Positions 1 to 6,397 of a DNA stretch of 13,792 bases are shown here, one piece after another. The DNA is taken from contig CAYQTL010000095.1 in the NCBI GenBank assembly GCA_964420405.1, positions 1-13,792 on the forward strand, read 5' to 3'. The notes beneath the pieces were generated by a model that was not told the origin of the DNA, searched no databases, and saw nothing but the letters and a program-made list of their open reading frames with translations. The DNA is from CAYQTL01 sp964420405. GTDB lineage: Bacteria > Acidobacteriota > Thermoanaerobaculia > Thermoanaerobaculales > Sulfomarinibacteraceae. The position numbers and the translations under genes are program-made. Each line of letters begins with the position of its first letter. Within the stretch, counting starts at the first letter, position 1.

Positions 1-180
1 AGGCCTCTTCGCCGGGCTCGGACGTGTGCCTGCCGGCTGGAAGCCGGCGCTACGGAAGCCGGCGCTACGGGAGCCGGCGCTACGGGAGCCGGCACTTCGC
101 AGGCCTCTTCGCAAGGCTGGGACGTGTGCTTGCTGGAGGTCGGCGCTACGGGCAGGCGTCGCAGCCGTGGCGGGCGTCGC
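1..180. repeat. Hairpin repeat tract with short 15-bp tandem copies
   Basis: A perfect hairpin GCCGGC-TGGAA-GCCGGC lies at 32-48, followed by the tail GCGCTACG. The single arm plus tail (GAAGCCGGCGCTACG and close variants) is then repeated in tandem at a 15-bp period to about position 102. The linker GCAGGCCTCTTCGC appears twice (partly at 1-12 and at 99-112). A weaker copy of the arm is at 131-151, and a short GGCGTCGCAG duplication at about 154-181. This is the same family as the tracts near 1.1, 2.9, 5.6, 11.5 and 13.6 kb. No gene is visible from 1 to 386, and nothing recognisable at 182-290. Confidence 0.85.
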
Positions 181-296
181 AGGGTGGGCGCGCGGCCCGC
201 TTCGGAGCTCCGGCCCGGCTGTCGACACCGTCATCAGCGTGGCGCGCCGAGAGGCGACAGGGTGGCGTCATCCGCGGAGTACGGCGCCCGGCCTTC

Positions 297-320
297 GGAT
301 CGCGGGTCGGGGTGTACAGT
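297..320 (+). promoter_or_regulatory. Promoter-like box upstream of the small basic protein
   Basis: GGATCGCGGGTCGGGG at 297-312 is followed by the -10-like hexamer TACAGT at 315-320, 66 bases before the ATG at 387. The same box, 14 of 16 bases identical, occurs at 11823-11838 just before TATACT, and a weaker copy at 6338. No convincing TTGACA-type -35 is present, so the shared box may act in its place or be an operator. Confidence 0.35.
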
Positions 321-386
321 GATGGACTCCGGCGCTTCGGCTCGACGCAATCGGGCCGGCGAGGCGACGGGAAGGGAGTCCGGATC

Positions 387-494
387 ATGGCCAAGGGACA
401 GGTGAAGAAAGAGAAAACCAACAAGCCGAAGCTCTCCCCCAAGGAGAAGAAGGCGAACAAGGCCGCCAAGAAGGCCTCCAAGGGATCGATCTGA
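387..494 (+). CDS. Small lysine-rich basic protein (MAKGQ-type), 35 aa
   Basis: The peptide begins MAKGQVKKEK and ends KKASKGSI. About 40% of its residues are lysine, with no hydrophobic core, signal peptide or cysteines. The ATG at 387 is chosen because a purine-rich GAAGGGAG (371-378) sits eight bases upstream. The frame stays open further 5', but only through hairpin repeats, which argues against a longer protein. Very short proteins starting MAKGQ and rich in lysine are widespread in bacteria and usually annotated hypothetical; that resemblance is from memory. Its composition suggests nucleic-acid or ribosome association, which is inference. It is probably monocistronic, and the next gene starts 166 bp downstream. 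Confidence 0.7.
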   Translation: MAKGQVKKEKTNKPKLSPKEKKANKAAKKASKGSI

Positions 495-660
495 CCCGGA
501 TCATCCACAGCGTGCGCCCGACTGGCTCACAGCACCGCCGCGTGTGCGCGGGGATCCCCGTCCCGATGACCGGGGCGCTCGACCGCGAGGCGTCGCGGCT
601 CGACGCGCCCCGCCGGTCGCGGACCACGGCCCGCATCGCGCGCCACCCCGCGGAGGCGTC

Positions 661-1043
661 ATGACACGCGGGACTGCAGACACCTGCGCCGACCGCTTCC
701 GCGGCTGCCTGCTCGGCATGGCGGTCGGGGACGCCTTGGGGACGACGGTGGAGCTCTCCCCGCAAGGGACATCCGAGCCGGTGAGGGAGATGGTCGGCAG
801 CGGGCCGTTCGGGCTCGCGTCGGGGCGGCGGACGGACGACACGTGATGGCGCTGTGCCTGGCGGCGAGCCTGCTGGTGGTCAACCTCGGCCACGACGCGG
901 ATACCCCGGGCGCGATCTTCGGGCAGATCGGCGGCGCGTTCTACGGGGCTGCAGGAATCCCCGAGCGGTGGCGCGAGCGGGTGTTCCTGACCGCGGAGAT
1001 CGTCGCGACGGCGGATCGGTTGCGGGCGACGGGGGCTTCGTAG
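661..1043 (+). pseudogene. Decayed ADP-ribosylglycohydrolase (DraG/ARH family), frameshifted and internally deleted
   Basis: Intact ADP-ribosylglycohydrolases (about 250-350 residues) remove ADP-ribose from modified proteins using a binuclear magnesium site. The first frame (661-846) gives the family N-terminus DRFRGCLLGMAVGDALG and runs to the metal-binding TDDT, then hits TGA at 844. The next frame resumes at ATG 846 with MALCLAASLL, exactly what follows TDDT-x-M-A-L in the family, so one base is missing. ASLL is then joined directly to VVNLGHDADTPGAIFGQ and GIPERW, the normal C-terminus, so the central ~150 residues are gone (junction about 870-881). The usual GDDADT reads GHDADT. Start 661 follows GGAGG at 652-656. 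The stop TAG (1041-1043) lies in CGTAGCG, the end motif of the neighbouring repeats. No activity is expected. Confidence 0.85.
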
Positions 1044-1286
1044 CGCGAGCGTCCCGGTGCGAGCACATGCCTGCTGCCGGCCGGAGGCCGGCCCGTAGCG
1101 CCACCTTCCAGGTGGCTCGCTTCGCAGGCCTCCTCGCGGAACCCGAACGTACGCGTGCCGGCTGGAAGCCGGCCCTCCGGGCGATGGCTCGCTTCCCAGG
1201 CCACCTCGCAGGCTTCGGCGTGTGCGTGCCAGCTGGAAGCGGGCGCCGGCGGGCACGCCGGCACCGCGGACATCCGGCGCTACGGG
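1037..1286. repeat. Composite two-hairpin repeat tract
   Basis: One complete composite unit lies at 1094-1180. Its left arm is CGTAGCGCC with stem GCCACC, loop TTCCA and stem GGTGGC. The linker is GCTTCGCAGGCCTCCTCGCG followed by GAACCCGAACGTACGC. Its right arm is GCCGGC-TGGAA-GCCGGC. Degenerate pieces flank it: GCCGGCCGGAGGCCGGC at 1076-1092 and a decayed copy at about 1187-1245. The tract ends in GGCGCTACGG (1277-1286), which carries the stop codon of the minus-strand gene at 1280. Confidence 0.85.
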
Positions 1287-2010
1287 GTCTGGCTGGACCA
1301 CATCGAGGCGTCACCCGACTCGAAGCCGTCGGCGAAGACCGGCGGCACCTCGACCCTCAGGTTGTCGAGGTGGAGCGTCCCATCCAGGGTGGCGTCGGAG
1401 TTCGGCCCGAGGTACACGGCCCCGATGCCGCGCCCCGTCACGCCGTGGGGCTCGTCGTCGAGCAACATCTCGCCGTCGAGGACCAGGTCGTAGGTTCCGG
1501 CGTCGAGGTCGAACTCCAGGACCAGCGGCAGGGCGCGGCCCGCCTCGTAGTCTCCGATGACGTTCAACCCGCTGGTGTCGGCGTCCACGAAGTTCACGAA
1601 ACCGCTGGAGGTGAACCTGATCGTCACGAAGCTCTTGCTGCTGCCACCCTCCTCCCTGACACCGAAGCTGAAGCTCTCCTCGTCGATGAACCAGAGGTCG
1701 CAGGTGATCCGGACGAGACCGCTCGTGATCTCGGCGTCGCCAAGGAACTGGAACCGTACGGATCCCGAGCCGAAGTCGACGATGTCCTGGATCTCGAGCG
1801 AGTTGCTGGTCATCGGCCCGGAGCGGACGATGGCGGAGGTGCCACCGTTCACCTGCATGGGCTCGCCTGCGGCGGCGCCCCCGGTGCCGATGGGCTGGTC
1901 GACCACCTTGTCGTCGAAGCCCGCATCGAGCAGGACCTGCGCCGGGGCGATCGGCGCGACGACGAAACCGCAGATGACGCGGCGGCGAGGGACGCGAGAG
2001 CGTGCTTCAT
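1280..2010 (-). CDS. Secreted jelly-roll (lectin/glucanase-like) protein with DGFESGD C-terminal tag; frameshift in signal peptide
   Basis: From ATG at 2010, behind a strong GGAGGGAG, the start reads MKHALASLAA. One base later the same strand reads VICGFVVAPIAPAQVLLDAG and stays open to TAG at 1280-1282. Joining them restores a textbook signal peptide ending APAQ and a 243-residue protein, so one base is missing near 1979-1986 in a GCCGCC run. A sequencing error or a real lesion both fit; without the repair, a weak GTG at 1906 would skip the signal. The mature part is rich in beta-strand patterns (VRITCDLWFIDEE, YDLVLDGEMLLDD, LHLDNLRVE) typical of concanavalin-A-like jelly rolls; I cannot name a subfamily. 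The C-terminus FADGFESGDASMWSSQTP matches two other proteins here. Ligand and function are unknown. Confidence 0.75.
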
Positions 2011-2017
2011 GGTGCTT

Positions 2018-2025
2018 CTCCCTCC
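2018..2025 (-). promoter_or_regulatory. Shine-Dalgarno site fixing the start at 2010
   Basis: Read on the minus strand this is GGAGGGAG, seven bases before ATG at 2010. It is the main evidence that translation starts there, even though that frame must shift once to enter the long open frame. Confidence 0.75.
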
Positions 2026-2327
2026 ACGTGCGAGCGGCGGTCGTGCCGCCTTCACGAAGCTCCTCGTCGCCCCGGCGTGTCGGGGGACACCGACCACGTC
2101 GATCGTGCAGGGGCCGCCGGGAGGACTCTCGTACCCATCGCGCGCCATGCCGGCGTCATGCACCGCATCGTGGACGGTGGCGGCCACGGCACGCGGGTCG
2201 CCGCCGGGCCGGGACGGCTGCGCGGCGCGGCGCGTGCGGACTCCCTGGCGTCCGTGCCAAGCTGGTGGGGCGAGCGCAGCGGACGGTCGGGGCCCACGAG
2301 CCGAGGAGCATCGTCCGCCATGAGCCC

Positions 2328-2332
2328 GGAGG
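2328..2332 (+). promoter_or_regulatory. Shine-Dalgarno site for the deaminase
   Basis: GGAGG lies five bases before ATG at 2338. An in-frame ATG at 2320 has GAGGAG at 2303-2308, eleven bases away. The downstream start is preferred on spacing; the alternative adds six residues. Confidence 0.55.
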
Positions 2333-2337
2333 CGAGC

Positions 2338-2799
2338 ATGAGCGTGGACGAGCCGACGCACGACGAGCGCATGATCCGGCGGTGTCTCGAGCTGGCGCGG
2401 GAGGCGGCGGCCGCCGGCAGCCACCCGTTCGGTGCGGTCCTCGCGCGGGGCGACGCGGTGGTGCTCGAAGGGCGCAACACGGTCGCCGACGACGGCGTGA
2501 CCGGGCATGCGGAGCTGAACCTCGTGCGGGAGGCGATCGCACGTCTCGGGCGGGACGCGCTGGCGGACTGCACGCTGTACGCGAGCACCGAGCCGTGCGC
2601 GATGTGCGCCGGGGCGATCTACTGGGCACGGATCCCGCGGGTGGTCTTCGGCTGCTCGGTCCACGGGCTGGCGGAGGTGACGGACGGCAGCCTCGAGCTG
2701 CCGTGCCGCGAGGTGTTCGCGCACGGTGCGCGCGAGGTCGAGGTCGTCGGCCCGGTGCTCGAGGACGAGGCCCTCGAGGTCCATCGCGGCTTCTGGTAG
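2338..2799 (+). CDS. Nucleoside/guanine deaminase of the zinc cytidine-deaminase superfamily
   Basis: A 153-residue cytosolic enzyme expected to hydrolytically deaminate a purine or pyrimidine base using one zinc. HPFGA is at 29-33, the catalytic HAE at 57-59 (His57 as ligand, Glu59 as proton shuttle), and EPCAMCAGAIYWARI at 86-100, with Cys87 and Cys90 as the other ligands. HPFGAV plus PCxMCxGAIYWA resembles the guanine deaminase/TadA-like branch (as in Bacillus GuaD) more than cytidine deaminase. Guanine deamination is therefore the first guess, but tRNA-adenosine or another base cannot be excluded. Length is normal and every key residue is present. The gene stands alone, divergent from the jelly-roll gene, and a repeat tract starts right after its TAG. 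An alternative start at 2320 is possible. Confidence 0.9.
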   Translation: MSVDEPTHDERMIRRCLELAREAAAAGSHPFGAVLARGDAVVLEGRNTVADDGVTGHAELNLVREAIARLGRDALADCTLYASTEPCAMCAGAIYWARIPRVVFGCSVHGLAEVTDGSLELPCREVFAHGAREVEVVGPVLEDEALEVHRGFW

Positions 2800-3110
2800 C
2801 CGCGGCGCCGGCCGGGAGCGCCGGGCGCCAGGTGGCTGGCCCGCAGCGCCACCGGGGTAGATCCAGCTTCCTGCTCGCACGCGCGGAGCGCCACCTTCCA
2901 GGTGGCACGCATCGCAGTCCATCACGCCGAGCTCGAGCAGATGCCTGCCGGCTGGAAGCCGGCGCTCCGAGCTGGACTCGCAGGACGTCGCGGGCGTCCG
3001 CGGGGCGGCGCGGCGGCGCCGGACCGCCGATCGCCGGCTGGAGGCCGGCGCTGGAAGCCAGCGGGCGCTCCGGGCCGGTGGGCTCCGGTGGCGCACTGGC
3101 GTCACGGCAG
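2800..3110. repeat. Composite hairpin repeat tract between convergent genes
   Basis: One composite unit lies at 2883-2969. Its left arm is GGAGCGCC with stem GCCACC-TTCCA-GGTGGC, the linker GCATCGCAGTCC diverges from consensus, and its right arm GCCGGC-TGGAA-GCCGGC is at 2947-2963. A third hairpin, GCCGGC-TGGAG-GCCGGC, is at 3033-3049. Decayed fragments fill the rest, for example GCCAGGTGGCTGGC at about 2827-2840. The right edge GGCGTCACGG (3098-3107) is a variant of the family end GGCGCTACGG and contains the stop codon of the minus-strand gene at 3102. No gene is visible. Confidence 0.85.
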
Positions 3111-3341
3111 ACGCGAGTGGGTACCGTCGCAGTACGGCGGCTCGGCGGTGCGCTTGCACATGCACAACGGCCTGCGGTCCCGGTCGCCGATCTCGACCCG
3201 CATCGGCCCGAGCTCCGAGCCCCGGTGGGAGCCGTCACAGAACGGTTGGCTCCGCGACTGCCCGCAGGCGCACCACCAGTACACCCCGGGTTCGACATCC
3301 GGCAGCTTCGGGCGGCGATCGGCGACGATCGGCTCGGTCAT
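3102..3341 (-). CDS. Double-CDGSH iron-sulfur domain protein (copy 2)
   Basis: A 79-residue soluble protein with two complete CDGSH motifs, C-x-C-x2-(S/T)-x3-P-x-C-D-G-x-H. The first is CACGQSRSQPFCDGSH (ligands Cys24, Cys26, Cys35, His39) and the second CMCKRTAEPPYCDGTH (Cys60, Cys62, Cys71, His75). Each motif binds one redox-active, pH-labile 2Fe-2S cluster with three-Cys-one-His ligation. The roles of tandem bacterial versions are poorly defined; electron transfer or cluster donation are the usual proposals. ATG 3341 follows GGAGGAG (3348-3354) with six-base spacing. About 50 of 79 positions match the copy at 5748. It lies 89 bp downstream of the large repeat protein on the same strand, with a GC-rich hairpin between them. 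Its TGA lies in a variant of the repeat-family end. Confidence 0.93.
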   Translation of the reverse strand: MTEPIVADRRPKLPDVEPGVYWWCACGQSRSQPFCDGSHRGSELGPMRVEIGDRDRRPLCMCKRTAEPPYCDGTHSRLP

Positions 3342-3398
3342 GGGCGGCTCCTCCGAAAGCCCGGCGTCGGGACGAGACGAGCGGAGGGGAGAGCGGGC

Positions 3399-3420
3399 GG
3401 GGCGGGCCGGCGCCCGCCCC
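3399..3420 (-). terminator. GC-rich hairpin after the six-repeat protein
   Basis: GGGGCGGGC (3399-3407) pairs perfectly with GCCCGCCCC (3412-3420) across a four-base loop, ending 11 bases past the stop of the minus-strand gene at 3431. There is no T run, so this is a terminator or attenuator candidate rather than a classical intrinsic terminator. If it stops transcription, the CDGSH gene at 3341 needs its own promoter in the remaining ~57 bp. Confidence 0.5.
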
Positions 3421-3430
3421 ACCCCGGGGC

Positions 3431-5332
3431 TCACTGCGCTGACGACGACCAGGCGCCGACGTCGCCGCTCTCGAAGCCGTCGGAGAAGAGCGACGACGCC
3501 GACGGCGCGTTCCACAGGCGCACCCGCACCTGGTCGGTGTACAGGTCGCCCGGCACGCGCCAGACGGTGATGCTCGCGCTGCCGAGCTGCTCCCACCACG
3601 CCCCCATCGCGTTGAACGCGTCGAACGCGTCCCCGCCGTAGGTGAGCTGGTGGGTGCCGTAGGCGGAGCTGCCGCTCTTCTGCTGCATGTCCACCACCAG
3701 GTCGTCGGCCGGACGCGTGAGGTTGTGGTTGTAGGTCTGGGCTCCGTCGCTGGTGAACTGCCAGGACGTGAACCAGTCGAATGCCGTGTTCTTCCAGATC
3801 CGCAGCCGGACCTCCTCGGTCCGGACGTCGTCCATCGCCCGCTGCACCGTGACGGTGGAGGTGTCGAGCTCCTCCCAGTGCACTCCGGTGGCGTTGAAGC
3901 CGCCGTCGTCGAAGTAGTCGGAGCCGAAACCGGCGTGGTGGCGGCCGAGGCCGGCCGACCGCATCTGCAGGTCGACGACGTAGTCGCTCGCGACGCCGCC
4001 GAGGCCGTGGGTGAGGGTGACCTCCCCACCCTGGGAGATGCTCTCCCAGCCGGAGTCGTACTCGGGCATCGGCGCCTGCCACAGCCGGACCCGCACGAGG
4101 TCGGCCGCCACGTCGTTGGCGCCGCGGTGGACCTGGATCGAGCTGTCGGTGAGGGACAGCCACTCGGCGCCGACCAGCAGCCCGGCGTAGGTGTCCTCGC
4201 CGTACCCGATGACGTTGACACCGTGCGGCCCGGTGTCCTTGAACGCCATGTCGACGACGTACATGTCCGGGTCGCCACCGAGGTCGTGGGCGAAGCCGGC
4301 GGACTCGCCGGGCGTCACCGTCGTCCATCCGCTGTCGTATGCGGCCGAACGGTCCTCCCAGATGCGGATGCGGACCTGGTCGGCATCGCCGTCCCAGGGG
4401 TGCCGGTAGACCGTGATCGAGCTGCCCGTCAACGAGTGCCAGTGCGTGCCGGCGTCCAGGCTGCCGGTGGCGGTGACAGGCACCAGGTCGCCGCCGTACG
4501 CCCGCTGGTTGACGCCGATGCCCGACATCGAGGTGTCCTTGAACTGGAGGTCGACGACGAAGTCGTTCCACGGACCCCCGAGGTCGTGGACGAGCGTGAC
4601 GAAGCTCGAGGTCGCGAGGGGGCGCCAGCCGCTGTCGTAGTCGGCGGACGGCCGCCGGAAGATCCGCACCCTCGCCTGCTGGCAGAAGGAGTCGTCGGGC
4701 CCGCGGGTGATCGTCACCGAGCTCGTGCCCAGGCTGTGCCAGTAGGCGCCACCTTCCTTCGGGGCCCCGTTCCAGAAGCGCTCGCCGCCGTAGCTGGTCT
4801 TGTGGACGCGCGACGGCGTGCCGCCCTTGAACGTCAGGTCCACGACGTAGTCGTCGGACGATCCCCCGAGGCCGTGGTTCAGCGCGAGGTCGGCGCCGGC
4901 GGTCAGCGTCCGCCAGCCGCTGTCGTACTCGGGCGAGGTCACCACCCAGATGCGCACCCTCGCCTGGAAGGCGTGACCGTCGTCGGACGACCGGTAGACC
5001 ACGGCCGAGCTCGCACTCAGGCTCCACAGGTACGCGCCGTGGTTCTCCGTCCCGCCGGGCGCGGTGCCCGAGTCCCCTCCGAGCTGCAGCTGGTGGACGC
5101 TGGGGGTCTCGCTGAGGTCGCGCAGCTGGAGGTCGACCACATAGTCGTCGCTCGAACCTCCGAGACCGTGGCTGAAGGTGTTCATGCCGTTCGACAGGTC
5201 GCGCCAGCCGCTGTCGAACGCCGGCTCGCCGAACAGGGTGTCGGCGGCGGCGGCGGGGACCGCGCCAGCCACCGCCACGACGACGACGGTCGCAACCATC
5301 GTCCCAACGCGGTTCCACGAAGTGCTCGCCAT
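3431..5332 (-). CDS. Large secreted protein of six ~95-residue beta-rich repeats with DGFESGD C-terminal tag
   Basis: A 633-residue exported protein of unknown function. Residues 1-30 form a signal peptide (basic start, VATVVVVAVAGAV core, AAAA end). Six repeats follow at about 39-135, 136-231, 232-331, 332-424, 425-519 and 520-610. Each opens with YDSGW, continues with HGLGGSSDDYVVDL, then YGG, then W-x-S-L-x-x-S-S-I-T-V-x-R, and closes with QVRVRIW; the sixth is most diverged (FTSWQF at its start). I recall similar repeats in environmental bacteria but know no assigned function; the DSGW opening loosely recalls H-type lectin domains. The C-terminus FSDGFESGDVGAWSSSAQ is the tag shared with two other proteins here. 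ATG 5332 follows GGAGGAGG (5338-5345) at five bases. It lies between two CDGSH paralogues on the same strand. A binding or adhesion role is inference. Confidence 0.85.
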   Translation of the reverse strand: MASTSWNRVGTMVATVVVVAVAGAVPAAAADTLFGEPAFDSGWRDLSNGMNTFSHGLGGSSDDYVVDLQLRDLSETPSVHQLQLGGDSGTAPGGTENHGAYLWSLSASSAVVYRSSDDGHAFQARVRIWVVTSPEYDSGWRTLTAGADLALNHGLGGSSDDYVVDLTFKGGTPSRVHKTSYGGERFWNGAPKEGGAYWHSLGTSSVTITRGPDDSFCQQARVRIFRRPSADYDSGWRPLATSSFVTLVHDLGGPWNDFVVDLQFKDTSMSGIGVNQRAYGGDLVPVTATGSLDAGTHWHSLTGSSITVYRHPWDGDADQVRIRIWEDRSAAYDSGWTTVTPGESAGFAHDLGGDPDMYVVDMAFKDTGPHGVNVIGYGEDTYAGLLVGAEWLSLTDSSIQVHRGANDVAADLVRVRLWQAPMPEYDSGWESISQGGEVTLTHGLGGVASDYVVDLQMRSAGLGRHHAGFGSDYFDDGGFNATGVHWEELDTSTVTVQRAMDDVRTEEVRLRIWKNTAFDWFTSWQFTSDGAQTYNHNLTRPADDLVVDMQQKSGSSAYGTHQLTYGGDAFDAFNAMGAWWEQLGSASITVWRVPGDLYTDQVRVRLWNAPSASSLFSDGFESGDVGAWSSSAQ

Positions 5333-5549
5333 GGCTTCCTCCTCCGGGTTGGTTCTGCGGTCTGAGCCGCGACCCCTCCCATGGCAAGCTCCGGGCCAAC
5401 CCGGAGTCGAGAACGCAAATGTCTGACTGCGTGCTTCTTGAGCGAGCTTTCGGCGATCGCGCCGCCGACGGACTGTCGCGGGTCTGACGCACGATTCCCG
5501 GAATCGCGACAGCCGGACCTCGGCGCACGGGCCCGCCGCGGCGTCCTCC

Positions 5550-5757
5550 CGCCGGCTGGCTGGAGGCCGGCCCGAAGCGCCATCATCTCCCACGTGACAG
5601 GCCCCGTAGCGCCGCTCTGACGGGTGGCACGCCCCGTAGCGCCACCTTCCAGGTGGCACGCTTCGCAGGCCTTTTCGCGGAGCCTCACACGATGCCTTCC
5701 GGCTGGAGGCCGGCGCTGCGGAGATCCGGCGGCACGAGACGCCGGCGCTACGGCAGC
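5550..5757. repeat. Composite hairpin repeat tract between CDGSH copy 1 and the six-repeat gene
   Basis: A complete composite unit lies at 5635-5721. Its left arm is CGTAGCGCC with stem GCCACC-TTCCA-GGTGGC, the linker is GCTTCGCAGGCCTTTTCGCG, and its right arm is CCGGC-TGGAG-GCCGGCGCTGCG. A partial left arm, CCCCGTAGCGCCGCTCTGACGG, with its TTCCA loop degraded, is at about 5602-5624, and an isolated right-arm remnant at 5551-5571. The final GCCGGCGCTACGG (5741-5753) contains the stop codon of the gene at 5748. The stretch 5333-5549 upstream of the six-repeat gene holds no gene; its promoter is presumably there but not recognisable. Confidence 0.85.
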
Positions 5758-5987
5758 GTGGAGTGGGTGCCGTCGCACCAGGGCTGGCCGGCGGTGTGCT
5801 TGCACATGCAGAACGCCTGGCGGCCGGCCTCCGCCACCTCGACCTTGAGCGGGACGAGGCCGGTCCCCTTGTGGGAGCCGTCGCAGTACGGCTGGTTCGT
5901 GGACAGGCCGCACGCGCACCACCAGTAGGTTCCGGGCTCGACGTCGAGCACCTTGGGACGACGGTCGGCGATCTGCGGTTCGGACAT
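5748..5987 (-). CDS. Double-CDGSH iron-sulfur domain protein (copy 1)
   Basis: A 79-residue paralogue of the gene at 3102, with identical length and no gaps on alignment. Both motifs are intact: CACGLSTNQPYCDGSH (Cys24, Cys26, Cys35, His39) and CMCKHTAGQPWCDGTH (Cys60, Cys62, Cys71, His75), so two 2Fe-2S clusters are predicted in one small soluble chain. No signal peptide or membrane helix is present, unlike mitochondrial mitoNEET. The start at 5987 is secure: AGGAGGTG, an almost perfect anti-16S complement, sits five bases upstream (5993-6000). The protein ends THSTLP and its TAG lies inside the end motif of the adjoining repeat tract. Its own transcription unit is likely, since 415 bp of repeats and spacer separate it from the next minus-strand gene. 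Confidence 0.93.
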   Translation of the reverse strand: MSEPQIADRRPKVLDVEPGTYWWCACGLSTNQPYCDGSHKGTGLVPLKVEVAEAGRQAFCMCKHTAGQPWCDGTHSTLP

Positions 5988-6000
5988 GGTTGCACCTCCT

Positions 6001-6337
6001 GTTCACTACTCGGACGGGGGAACCCCGCCGGCACCGTCCAGGTTTCCAGCGATCCCCCGCCCCGAGCCCCACACACCGGCATCCAGGTCAGCCATCGCAG
6101 ACCCTCGCGGAGCCGCGAGCCCGACCGGGTGGGCGAGACCGGCCTCCCCGCGCGCAGCGGTGCGACACGGACCCCCGCGACGACCCCGACGTGTCCACGC
6201 GGCCGGCACAGCGCGCCTCCCTGATGGTGGTGCGCGCGGCTCGCAGCTCAGTCCCGGGGCGACGTGATCCGGCCCGACCGGCTCGAGCCGATGGCCGGCG
6301 CACCCGCGGTTCCGGAAGATCTCCGCCGAAGGGAACA
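6001..6337. other. Divergent intergenic region
   Basis: This stretch separates the CDGSH gene (minus) from the secreted 261-residue protein (plus). It has no family hairpin repeat and no supported gene; the open frames across it lack ribosome sites and recognisable sequence. A short imperfect stem, CCGAAG (6326-6331) with CTTCGG (6347-6352), sits at its right edge next to the promoter-like box. Confidence 0.5.
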
Positions 6338-6361
6338 GATCCCGGGCTTCGGAGCTACTAT
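6338..6361 (+). promoter_or_regulatory. Promoter-like box of the 261-residue secreted protein
   Basis: GATCCCGGGCTTCGGAGC is followed by TACTAT (6356-6361), exactly 42 bases before the ATG at 6398. The paralogue at 11884 has TATACT at the same 42-base distance, preceded by GATCGCGGATCGAGGACC. Both leaders end in GGAGGA(A/C)CGGACG before ATG. The common layout supports a real promoter and leader, but no canonical -35 is visible. Confidence 0.35.
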
Positions 6362-6397
6362 CCACTCCCAGATCGGAATCGGGGGGAGGAACGGACG

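Larger units (their letters stand above)
2011..2337. other. Divergent intergenic region
   Basis: This 327-bp stretch separates the minus-strand jelly-roll gene from the plus-strand deaminase and must hold both promoters. I see no clear -35/-10 pair, no family hairpin repeat and no credible small gene. The only firm signals are the two ribosome binding sites at its edges. Confidence 0.5.

Noticed and set aside
24..386. N-terminal extension of the small basic protein
   Set aside because: The frame stays open, but it translates tandem hairpin repeats (RRYGS repeats). A ribosome site points to the ATG at 387.
549..560. Perfect palindrome CGGGGATCCCCG as an operator or terminator
   Set aside because: It has no loop, no T run and no partner copy, and a 12-bp palindrome is not unusual in this base composition.
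1557..3641. A 694-codon plus-strand open frame and other long frames through 1.5-6 kb
   Set aside because: They run antisense to, or out of frame with, genes that have signal peptides, catalytic motifs and ribosome sites. Their products are low-complexity Arg/Ala strings passing through hairpin repeats.
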